From an uncultured Lachnospiraceae bacterium (GTDB taxonomy: Bacteria; Bacillota; Clostridia; Lachnospirales; Lachnospiraceae), in the NCBI GenBank assembly GCA_900550475.1, contig URSA01000010.1, forward strand, positions 62,001-126,000: 64,000 bases of DNA. The letters run 5' to 3'. Position numbers and translations under genes: made by a program. Shown piece after piece: positions 48,885 to 56,676 of the stretch (positions within the stretch are counted from its first letter, which is position 1; every line of letters begins with the position of its first letter). Under the pieces are notes generated by a model that saw nothing but the letters and a program-made list of their open reading frames with translations, had not been told where the DNA came from and ran no database searches.

Positions 48885-50591
48885 TTAATAATCGTATTCG
48901 CTTAAAGTAACCGGATCCTTTTTCTCCAGATAATACATGGTGGTAATTCCATCATCATATGTGCTGAACACAACGCCATCCTGCATACTGGAAACAGACT
49001 CAACCTCCGGCTTCACCACCGTCTTGGATTTTGAGGAAGTGGTTGCGGAATAGAGATCGTCGTCCTCTATGTAAAAGATCTTCTTCTGGCTCTCACTGTA
49101 AGCGATATTGTCGTAGTCATAGGTGAAGTCGTTGGAAATCTTCTCTATCTTTTTCTGGCTCTTGTAGTAATAGAGCTCATCCTCATCCGTAATCAGGTAA
49201 ATCTTTGACAAATCCCCACTTGCCACAAAATGCGTCAGATACTCGTCATCATACAGTGTCGTAGACTTCATATCCTCATTGAACTTGCTGATCTTGCAAA
49301 GCTCTCCGCTTCTGATATACAGAAGGGATTTTCCATCCTCGGAAAGCTGGACAGCACCCAGAGAGTCGGAGTTCACTATCTTGACGGCATCCGTACCCTT
49401 GTCGTTCAGCCAGTACAGATAACCGTCTGCCTTGAATACGCCACCCTTAAAGGAATCCACTCCGCATACATATGCCTGGCCCGTGTATGTATAACATAAC
49501 CAATTGGATCTAGTCGCTGCACCACCCGGCTGAACCAAATCATCAATGCTGTCACCCGCCACCTTGAGGGGCTCCTTCATCTTCGGTGTGTAGTAATAGG
49601 TCTTTCCGTTCTTGTCAAACAGAAGCTCGGAGACCGTGCTGTTCACAAAGAACGTTCCGCTCACATTGGTCTCAATCTTCTCGCTGTCCTTGCCATTGTA
49701 GTAATATAACTTATCGTCACTGTTGCGGTAGAAGAAGTTCTTTCCGCTGTCGGAAACCGCAATGGGGAAACAGCCGTCCTTGTCAACCTTCACCGAATCC
49801 TTGCCGCCCACGGACAGATACAGGGTATTGTCCGTATAGCCTTCGTAATTCTTCAGGTAGGCAACCGTCTTTCCGCTGGGGGAAACGCAGATGGAAGAAG
49901 CGTAGACACCGGTATCGATCTTCGTGGACTTCTTGCTCTTTACATTGTAAAGATAAAGCGTCGTGTCGTAGTAATCGTCGTTGTCATCTACGGCATAGAC
50001 AAAGTTCTCACCTGTCAGACCCATCCACACACTGTAAACTTCGTCAGCAATGGAAACCTCGTTGAACTTATTGTCAATGTAGAAAAGCTCGCGCTCATCG
50101 GTAATATAAATCGTTGTTTCACCGTTACCGCTGGTGCAACAAGAATATACATCATCCGCATCCTCGGACTGACCGCTCAGGTTAAAGAAAGTCTCGCTGC
50201 CATAGTTGTATCTCAGCATATCCTTTGCGTAATTCATCACACCGGATGACTTCTTTCCGCCAAGAAGCAGTACTGCCAGCAGTACGACCACAACCACTAC
50301 TGCAGCGGCTGCCGGAATCAGGATCTTGACCGGAAGACCGCCCTTCTTTTCCGTCACAGGAGGTACTGCGCCGGATACAGGCTGAGGCTGCACAAACGGC
50401 TGTGCTGCTGCCTGCTGCTCAGGCATGGGCTGCTGTATGGGCTGCGCTGCCTGCTGTTCAGGCATGGGCTGCACAGGTTCCACGGGCTGTGCTGCTGTCG
50501 GAGCTGTCTCGATACTTTCCTGCTTTGCGCCGCAGTAGGGGCAGAACATGGTATCGTCGGGAATTTCTTTTCCGCATTGATTACAAAACAT
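48885..50591 (-). CDS. Zinc-ribbon membrane protein with extracytoplasmic repeat domain
   Basis: A 568-aa protein. An N-terminal zinc ribbon 'MFCNQCGKEIPDDTMFCPYCG' region (four Cys) is followed by a Pro/Gln/Ala linker with a repeated 'PMPEQQAAQP' motif, then one membrane helix ('ILIPAAAAVVVVVVLLAVLLL', ~85-105). About 460 residues of Tyr/Asp/Lys-rich beta sequence follow ('GVYASSICVSPSGKTVAYLKN', 'LGAVQLSEDGKSLLYIRSGEL'), which read like a beta-propeller sensor. The internal ATG at 50591 is used because GGAGG precedes it directly. It is first in the long type VII operon, behind a strong promoter. Function unknown; sensor or scaffold is a guess. Confidence 0.75.
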   Translation of the reverse strand: MFCNQCGKEIPDDTMFCPYCGAKQESIETAPTAAQPVEPVQPMPEQQAAQPIQQPMPEQQAAAQPFVQPQPVSGAVPPVTEKKGGLPVKILIPAAAAVVVVVVLLAVLLLGGKKSSGVMNYAKDMLRYNYGSETFFNLSGQSEDADDVYSCCTSGNGETTIYITDERELFYIDNKFNEVSIADEVYSVWMGLTGENFVYAVDDNDDYYDTTLYLYNVKSKKSTKIDTGVYASSICVSPSGKTVAYLKNYEGYTDNTLYLSVGGKDSVKVDKDGCFPIAVSDSGKNFFYRNSDDKLYYYNGKDSEKIETNVSGTFFVNSTVSELLFDKNGKTYYYTPKMKEPLKVAGDSIDDLVQPGGAATRSNWLCYTYTGQAYVCGVDSFKGGVFKADGYLYWLNDKGTDAVKIVNSDSLGAVQLSEDGKSLLYIRSGELCKISKFNEDMKSTTLYDDEYLTHFVASGDLSKIYLITDEDELYYYKSQKKIEKISNDFTYDYDNIAYSESQKKIFYIEDDDLYSATTSSKSKTVVKPEVESVSSMQDGVVFSTYDDGITTMYYLEKKDPVTLSEYDY

Positions 50592-50627
50592 TTTTTTCTC
50601 CTCCATCGTGTAAAATAGATAACATAA

Positions 50628-50655
50628 ATTATATCATTTCTGAACTTCATGTCAA
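50628..50655 (-). promoter_or_regulatory. Promoter of the long type VII operon
   Basis: On the minus strand a perfect TTGACA (50655-50650), a 16-bp spacer and a perfect TATAAT (50633-50628), 37 bp before the zinc-ribbon gene start. All genes from here down to about 35.2 kb are closely spaced on the same strand. Confidence 0.8.
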
Positions 50656-50765
50656 TATTCCGTTAAGAAATCTCTTTTTCTTATCTGTATCACAGTATAA
50701 CAGAAGAATCCGCCTTTTTTCCCCTTTTCGGACAAATGACCCGATAGCGGGGATGAATGACCCCT

Positions 50766-50912
50766 TTACAAGCTGCTTTGGATCTTATCTATCATTTTGC
50801 GGCGCTTTTTTCCCGCCGTTGCAAGCGTAATGATCATCCACAAAAGGAAGAAAATTCCACCTGCTATTCCCCCGAAAAACATCAGCATTCCCGTTGTCAC
50901 AGTTTCCATCAT
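50766..50912 (-). CDS. Small single-helix membrane protein next to the kinase
   Basis: A 48-aa protein too short for most gene tracks: 'MMETVTTGMLMFFGGIAGGI' runs into 'FFLLWMIITLATA', one membrane helix, and ends with basic 'GKKRRKMIDKIQSSL'. GGGAGGATAGG gives a strong RBS 5-10 bp upstream. It starts 18 bp after the kinase stop on the same strand, so it is cotranscribed with the kinase. Likely a small partner of the membrane kinase or of the secretion apparatus. No homology recognised. Confidence 0.65.
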   Translation of the reverse strand: MMETVTTGMLMFFGGIAGGIFFLLWMIITLATAGKKRRKMIDKIQSSL

Positions 50913-50930
50913 CCTATCCTCCCGATCCGC

Positions 50931-53195
50931 TTAATCCAGCCAGCTTCCTTCCTTAAGCTGCGCATATGCCTGCTCTAACAGCTGCATCTCCATATCGGAA
51001 TCCTGCCTTTCACCGCTGTCGGCAAACAGCTCCTTTGCCTTTTGATAATATGCAAGAAACTGCGTGTAATCCCTGCTGCGGTTTTCCTTGACCGACTGCT
51101 TATCGATCTCCAGAAACGCCAGTCTCTTGTAGGTGCGGTAATCCTCCCCATACTTTTCCAGCATGGAAGTAAATTCCTGCTGTGCCTGCTCATATTCGCC
51201 GATCCTCTGATACAGGATGCCGATATTATTGTGCGTCACATAGGTATCCCAGCCAAGCTCCGTGATTTGGTTCAGGCAGTCGATCGCCTGCAAATAAACG
51301 TCACGGCTTCCGTTCAGGTCTCCCAGATCTATGTATGTCTGCGCCAGCTGCTCCAGAACCACCGCCCGGTTGTCCTCCGAAACCGCTTCCGCCGCCTGTG
51401 TCAGAACCTCCGCTTTCTGAAACAAAAGCTCCTCCGTGGGGGTCTCCGCATCATACAGCTTGCCCCACATGATGTAGGCGCGGAGCACCACATAGGGATC
51501 CTCCGTCAGTTCGATACACTTGGAAAAGCAATCCGCCGCTTCATCCGTCAGACCCCGGCGTCCCTTGATCTCGCCCTCCGCCAGAAGAACCTTGTCGCTG
51601 GAAAGCCCTCTCTGCTCCGCATCGGCGAGGATCTTCTCCGCTTTCTCCAGCTCTCCCGTCTTGGCAAGCGCTATGGCATAGTCCGAATAATAGGTGCTGT
51701 CGTAAGGATCGTACCGAACCGCCGTCTTGTAGTAGCCGACTGCCTCGGAAAGCATCTCCTGTTCCAGATATCCGTTCGCCAGCAGGAAGTAAAAGCCCCC
51801 TGTCTCCTCGTCCGAAAACTCGGAGGAATTGGAAAATACTTCCTCATCTATAAAGGAAATCATTTGTTCATACTGTCTTGTGTTGTAAAGATACAGCGCC
51901 TTCTGATAATAAGCGCCCGCCATTTTGGGGAAGCGGGAAACTGCATCCTCGTACAACCGCTCAAATTCCGAGGTGTCGCCGCTGCCCTGCAGCTCCTCCA
52001 TCTGCGCAACAATTCCGTTATACACACCTATCCGTTCGGCAATGATCCTCTCCCTGCCGAAAATCGTCAGGACGATACATCCCGCCATGCCGAGGATACA
52101 CAGAACCACCGTGAAATCCTGTCTGCGCACCATCCTCTTGTACCGTTTGTCCACCTTTGCAATGGCGGCAACCGCCTTCGCGTACTCCTTTGCATTGGCG
52201 AAGCGCCTGCCCGGATTATATTCCATACAGCGGTGGATCAGATGTGCAAGTCCCTCTGAGCAGTTCGGTATCAGCTGCTCTATGGGTACGATCTGCTTGA
52301 AGTCCTCATTGGGCGCCATGCCGGTCAGCATGGCATACAGGGTCGCTCCCACGCTGTAAAGATCCGAGCGGACATCCAGCTTCTCCTTCATGGGCGGGAG
52401 CTGGGGGATGGTTGTGCGGGGAATGGTCGCCTGCGGCGCCGCCATCTGCGGTATGCTTCCCTGCGGGTTCAGCAGCACTGTGCCCGCTACCGCGCTTCCC
52501 TGCGGTGTCATTCCCTGCGGGTTCAACAGCACTGTGCCCGCTACCGCACTTCCCTGCGGGTTCAACAGCACGGTTCCTGCTACCCCGCTTCCCTGCGGCG
52601 CTGCCATTTGCGGCATTGCTGCCTGCGGCGCATTTCCCTGCGCGTTCAGATACTGCTGCAAGGTCTTTACAATGGAGACCTGCTCCGGGGACGCATAGCC
52701 AGCGGTGTACCCCATATTCTGATAGGAAGTGCCGTTCTGCATGGTGGAAATATTGAAATCGATCAGGCAGATATTGTCCTCCGGCGTCAGCATAAGGTTC
52801 GCCGGCTTGATATCCCCGTGAATGATGGGGGTCGGCTGCTCCTGCAGATAAGTCAGAACCTCACCGAGCTGCGCCGCATACTTCACCACCTTTGCCTGAG
52901 GGAAGCGCACGCCCCGCCTCAGCATGCTCTCAAAGGACTCTCCCGGTATGTAATCCATTACCGTGTAGATGGAGCCATTGTCCTCGAAAAAGTCCAGCAC
53001 CGTGGGAAGATAGGAATGCCTCAAATTTTTCAGAATATCCAGCTCACTGCGGATATCAATGTTATTCTGAATGCTGTCATGTATCTTCTTGAGCACCACA
53101 TATTTCTGCATACGCACATGATAGGCCCGAAAAACGGTTCCGCCGCCTCCCGAGCCTATCTCAACAATGTTTGTATATGTATTTTGCATATTCAT
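50931..53195 (-). CDS. Membrane Ser/Thr protein kinase with activation-segment repeats and TPR tail
   Basis: A ~754-aa kinase. The fold is clear: Gly loop 'IGSGGGGTVFRAYH' (~14-27), Lys in 'YVVLKKIHD', catalytic loop 'HGDIKPANLML' (HGD for HRD, ~127), metal loop 'IDFNIST' (DFN for DFG), 'GYASPEQ' (APE region) and 'DVRSDLYSVGATLYAML'. Between the last two lies a ~95-residue Pro/Gln insert holding three 13-aa repeats (GSAVAGTVLLNPQ type). A membrane helix ('VLCILGMAGCIVLTIFG', ~395) leads to a C-terminal region with many TPR-like helices (~430-735), outside the membrane or in a second topology. The start is the ATG at 53195; an in-frame GTG lies 9 bp earlier. It probably phosphorylates type VII locus proteins. 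Confidence 0.88.
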   Translation of the reverse strand: MNMQNTYTNIVEIGSGGGGTVFRAYHVRMQKYVVLKKIHDSIQNNIDIRSELDILKNLRHSYLPTVLDFFEDNGSIYTVMDYIPGESFESMLRRGVRFPQAKVVKYAAQLGEVLTYLQEQPTPIIHGDIKPANLMLTPEDNICLIDFNISTMQNGTSYQNMGYTAGYASPEQVSIVKTLQQYLNAQGNAPQAAMPQMAAPQGSGVAGTVLLNPQGSAVAGTVLLNPQGMTPQGSAVAGTVLLNPQGSIPQMAAPQATIPRTTIPQLPPMKEKLDVRSDLYSVGATLYAMLTGMAPNEDFKQIVPIEQLIPNCSEGLAHLIHRCMEYNPGRRFANAKEYAKAVAAIAKVDKRYKRMVRRQDFTVVLCILGMAGCIVLTIFGRERIIAERIGVYNGIVAQMEELQGSGDTSEFERLYEDAVSRFPKMAGAYYQKALYLYNTRQYEQMISFIDEEVFSNSSEFSDEETGGFYFLLANGYLEQEMLSEAVGYYKTAVRYDPYDSTYYSDYAIALAKTGELEKAEKILADAEQRGLSSDKVLLAEGEIKGRRGLTDEAADCFSKCIELTEDPYVVLRAYIMWGKLYDAETPTEELLFQKAEVLTQAAEAVSEDNRAVVLEQLAQTYIDLGDLNGSRDVYLQAIDCLNQITELGWDTYVTHNNIGILYQRIGEYEQAQQEFTSMLEKYGEDYRTYKRLAFLEIDKQSVKENRSRDYTQFLAYYQKAKELFADSGERQDSDMEMQLLEQAYAQLKEGSWLD
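52459..52590 (-). repeat. Three 39-bp repeats inside the kinase gene
   Basis: Units at 52459-52497, 52513-52551 and 52552-52590 (39 bp each, 13 codons). The last two are adjacent and the first is separated by 15 bp. On the minus strand they encode GSAVAGTVLLNPQ with small changes. They keep the frame, so copy number could vary without breaking the gene. Confidence 0.88.
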
Positions 53196-53232
53196 AGTCC
53201 GCACCCACTCTCTTCTTCTGTGTACGAATATG

Positions 53233-53261
53233 ATTATATTACGATTGTCGCTATTTGTCCA
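53233..53261 (-). promoter_or_regulatory. Promoter of the kinase gene
   Basis: On the minus strand TGGACA (53261-53256), a 17-bp spacer and TATAAT (53238-53233), about 40 bp before the ATG at 53195. Confidence 0.65.
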
Positions 53262-53326
53262 TGAGCGTATTTTTTGCGGATGCCTGTTCCGGACAGCCCT
53301 TTCTGTTTTTTCACGTTTAAGCTGTT

Positions 53327-53641
53327 TTAAATATATTGCGCACTTTGCCGCTCCTTCATTTTTTTCCAGTTTACAAAACCGTACATGTCATTGATGAAAA
53401 AGGCAATAAAGCAAACCACCACCGAAATATACCGGGTGTCGGCAAAGCTTGCCATTGGCATCGTCATTCCGAGATAGGTAATCATTTCCCCGTAGTATGC
53501 AAAAGTGAACGATATGCTCCCGTATAACAGGCTGAAAATCACCGTCAGGAGTTGTCCGGCGGGATTTCCTTTTGCATTAAAAATAAGCACCCGTCTACAC
53601 ATCTTCCAAGACCTAACGATGTGTAAACGAATGCTCTGCAT
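53327..53641 (-). pseudogene. pnuC (nicotinamide riboside transporter) with large internal deletion
   Basis: A 104-aa frame. The first ~65 residues ('LIFNAKGNPAGQLLTVIFSL', 'FAYYGEMITYLGMTMPMA') match the N-terminal half of PnuC-type transporters. The last ~35 ('DTRYISVVVCFIAFFINDMYGFVNW', end of protein) match the C-terminal helix. About 110 residues that should lie between are absent while the frame is kept, with the junction near 53440. A transporter with only about four helices is unlikely to work. A TACACATC/GATGTGTA inverted repeat follows at 53594-53622. Confidence 0.7.
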
Positions 53642-53678
53642 TCTACTACCCGGTGGCAGTTTCTAAATTGGTATTATT

Positions 53679-53948
53679 TTGGAAGTAAAAGGTATAAAAT
53701 ATTTTGCACCATTATCATCTTTTAAGAATAAGCATAAACAAATGAAAGAAGGTGTAGATTTTATCAAAATAAAAGATTATGCCGTTATCAACCTCAACAA
53801 CATGATACCTGTCCCGGATAGTCAAATTGTGGGTATAGATATAAACAAAGAAAAAAGTGCAAGTTACCGATATTTACTTCAAGCCGAAAGCCGCGAAATA
53901 AATAAGCAAAAGAACCGTAATAATACTGCCGGAGAGGAACAGGAATAA
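53679..53948 (+). pseudogene. ToxN/AbiQ-type toxin fragment
   Basis: An 89-aa frame without a proper start (a TTG with no RBS). 'EVKGIKYFAPLSSFKNKHKQM', 'VDFIKIKDYAVINLNNMIPVPDSQI' and 'YRYLLQAESREINKQKNR' match the central part of ToxN/AbiQ endoribonucleases of type III toxin-antitoxin systems. Both the first ~45 residues and the C-terminal ~60 are missing; after 'KQKNR' the frame turns to unrelated sequence. I see no tandem-repeat ToxI RNA gene upstream. Remnant of a lost phage-defence module. Confidence 0.68.
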
Positions 53949-54370
53949 ATATCCGATAACACTGACAAAAGAGGCAACATTTGCAAATACAAGCGTTAGG
54001 GCTGACAATATGTATGACAGCCCCATGATCCCGATGCGTACCAAAATGATCACATATAAATATTCTACTCTGAACAGGTTATCAATCTTTATAAAGAATG
54101 CTGCGATCAATGCTGTTATGAGTGCCTTGAAAAAATTGATCGTGAACCAGACAGGCGTTTTGACCGTGATAATCTGAGAAATGGAGCACGGCTTAATCAG
54201 CAGATTCTGCAAGGTTCCCAACTCTTTTTCCGCGGATATGCACATGGAAGCCTCGGATAATACCCCATTCACCAAAATCCATAATATATATCCAAATACT
54301 TTCTCTCCCCTGTCGCCGTCCGTATTCATAACGATTCCTGCTCCGTTATTCCACGCTCCGTGGAGTGAAA
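53874..54370 (-). pseudogene. ABC-2 type permease fragment
   Basis: The frame (ATG at 54329, but open upstream to about 54370 with 'FSLHGAWNNGAGIVM') encodes part of an ABC-2 permease: 'SEASMCISAEKELGTLQNLLIKP' matches the region before the third helix, followed by three or four hydrophobic helices ('LSYILSALTLVFANVASFV'). The N-terminal third is absent and there is no ATPase gene nearby. A stop codon cuts the upstream frame. It overlaps the toxN remnant, another sign of decay. Confidence 0.6.
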
Positions 54371-54440
54371 AAACTTGACAACCCTACCATAAATGTACGA
54401 TAAATAATACTTGAAATCAATTAGAAAAAAGGATAGGACT

Positions 54441-55253
54441 ATGGACAGAAAAATACTTGCACTTGATATAGACGGCACGCTCACCACCTCAAAGAAGGAG
54501 ATTTCCCCAAAAACCAAAGAGGCTTTGTTCAAAATACAGGAGGCGGGACATATCCTTGTGCTGGCTTCCGGCAGACCGACCCCGGGAATGAAACGCTATG
54601 CGGAGGAACTGGAGCTTGCAAAATACGGCGGTTATCTGCTTTCCTTCAACGGCGCCCGGATCACGAACTGCAAAACCGGGGACATTCTTTATGCGCAGAC
54701 GCTCCCGGGAGCCGTAATTCCCGGTCTGTATGAATTTGCCACCCGCAACCACTGCGGTCTGATTACCTACTACAAGGATTCCGTTGTCTCAGGAAACGGC
54801 ATGGACAAATACATTGAGCTGGAGTCCCGCATCAACGGGATGCCTCTGATGGAAGTGGACGATTTTGTGGGATTTGTCAACTATGATGTGAATAAATGCC
54901 TGATGACGGCGGAGCCGGAAAAGGCGGAGTGCTGCCTGTCCGAGCTGCAGGAAAGATATGCGGATACACTCAGCATCTACCGCTCCGAGCCGTTCTTTAT
55001 CGAGATCATGCCCCAGCATGTGGACAAGGCAAACTCCCTCGGGCACATGCTAAAGCTTCTCAAGATGGAGAAAAAAGACCTGATCTGCTGCGGCGACGGC
55101 TACAACGATGTTTCCATGATCTCCTATGCAGGAGTCGGCGTCGCCATGGCAAACGCCCGCGACGAGGTGAAGGCGGCTGCAGATTTCGTGACCGGCTCCA
55201 ACGATGAGGACGGGCTGGTTACAGTGGTGGAGAAATTCATTCCGGGGTGCTAA
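54441..55253 (+). CDS. HAD-superfamily phosphatase, Cof subfamily
   Basis: A 270-aa hydrolase. The start is the ATG at 54441 because AGGA precedes it and the protein then begins with motif I, 'KILALDIDGTLTTSKKEI' (DxDGT nucleophile). Motif II is 'LVLASGRPT' (~42-50), the Lys region 'VDKANSLGHML' (~193-203) and motif IV 'ICCGDGYNDVSMISYAGVGVAM' (~212-233). The C2B cap fits Cof-type sugar-phosphate or flavin-phosphate phosphatases. It is the only intact gene in an otherwise decayed stretch and the only intact plus-strand gene in the right two thirds of the window. Confidence 0.9.
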   Translation: MDRKILALDIDGTLTTSKKEISPKTKEALFKIQEAGHILVLASGRPTPGMKRYAEELELAKYGGYLLSFNGARITNCKTGDILYAQTLPGAVIPGLYEFATRNHCGLITYYKDSVVSGNGMDKYIELESRINGMPLMEVDDFVGFVNYDVNKCLMTAEPEKAECCLSELQERYADTLSIYRSEPFFIEIMPQHVDKANSLGHMLKLLKMEKKDLICCGDGYNDVSMISYAGVGVAMANARDEVKAAADFVTGSNDEDGLVTVVEKFIPGC

Positions 55254-56580
55254 CCCTTCCTCTGTTCCAATGCCAGTCCGATTAACCGATCCGCCTGATC
55301 CACCATAAACAGGGGAATATTGAGCACATCATCATCCAGCTTAAGATTATCAAGGGAGAAACGCACACTGAGCTTAATCTTATCCCCGAACAGCTCCTTG
55401 AACTTTTTAAGGCTTTTTGCGTAGATATTGGCTTCCGATTTGACCTCAACGGGGAAAATATCGTTCTCCCTCTGAATCAGAAAGTCGACCTCATAGGACG
55501 GATTGTTCTGTGACCAGTAACGGGGAACCACTTCAAACTGCGTGACTAAGCTCTGCAGCACGAAATTTTCCGTCAACGCACCCCTGAACTCCGTAAACAG
55601 GCGATTGCCCTCTCCGAAAGCCGTGGGCGCCAGTTGTGCCAGACGGCGAAACAGCCCCACATCCACCAGATAAATTTTAAAGGCAGACAGATCGTCGTAG
55701 GCGGACATTGGCAGACCGGGCGCAGAGCTGCGGTAAAGCTTGTGCACCAGCCGGGCATCTACCAGCCACTGCAACGCATCCTTATATTCACGGGCGCGTG
55801 CGCCTTCCTTGACAACCTTATAGAGAAACTTTTTGTTTTCTCTTGCCAGCTGGGACGGAACCGACTTCCATATCATGGATATTTTGGGAAACTCGCTGAC
55901 ATTGGGGTGTTTTGCAAAATCACGCTCATAGGTGCCGATAATGCCGGACAAGGCTTCCTGCATGGCAGAAACATCGCGGGCTTCCGTCCACATTAACACA
56001 GATTCCGGCATACCTCCGGTGACATAATACATCTTCAATTTTTCATACAATGGATTGAAAAAGGCATCCGGAATCGGTTCGATCGTGTCAGTGATTTCCA
56101 TATAATCCGCAAGATTCCGATCACCGTTGGCAATCAGAAACTCCGAAAAGGTCATGGGATCGATCTGTATGAAATTGACCTTACCAACCGGAAAAGAGGA
56201 CGGCTTTGCCAGAGCAATGCCCGGCAGGGAACCGGCACAGGCAATATGGTACTGCGGAGCATTCTCGCAGAAATACTTCATGGAGTTAATGACCTTGGGA
56301 CAGTCCTGCACCTCATCAAAAATAATAAGGGTCTTTTCCGGTACAATTTTCTGACCGCTTGCCAGCATCAGATTCTGTCCACATCCTTAGTAGTCTCAAA
56401 AAACTGCTTGTATTCCTCATTTTCGTCAAAGTTGAAATAGGCGGTATTTTCATAGTAAAGCCTGCCAAATTCTTTTAAAATCCATGTCTTTCCGACCTGA
56501 CGCACCCCTTTCAGAATCAAAGGTTTGCGGTAGGGCGAATTTTTCCAATCCACTAATTTCTTTAATACAAACCGCTCCAT
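55250..56580 (-). pseudogene. AAA-family ATPase with DUF4143 domain, frameshifted
   Basis: Two frames make one gene. The first starts at ATG 56580 with GAGG upstream and carries Walker A 'LKGVRQVGKTW'. It stops after 'FETTKDVDRI' near 56370. The second goes on with 'LMLASGQKIVPEKTLIIFDEVQDCP' (Walker B with DE) and contains the DUF4143 tail ('SYEVDFLIQRENDIFPVEVKSE', a nuclease-like DxExK). A few bases seem lost at the break, where AGAATC lies, so a deletion between short repeats is likely. These proteins are common accessory ATPases of unclear role, often near toxin modules. The 4-bp overlap with the HAD gene is convergent. Confidence 0.78.
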
Positions 56581-56676
56581 AATTTGTATCCTCACATTTT
56601 TATTAATGTTTTTGTGTATCTAAATCACATTTTTGTTATATGTGGAATACAAAAAAAATACAACACCTATCGAAAA

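Noticed and set aside
52459..52590. Kinase-gene repeats considered as a CRISPR array
   Set aside because: Units are in frame with the kinase, two are directly adjacent without spacers, and no cas genes are near.
54326..54532. 68-codon minus-strand frame over the HAD gene start
   Set aside because: It overlaps the HAD coding start and promoter, and there is no RBS. The hydrophobic stretch arises from AT-rich DNA.
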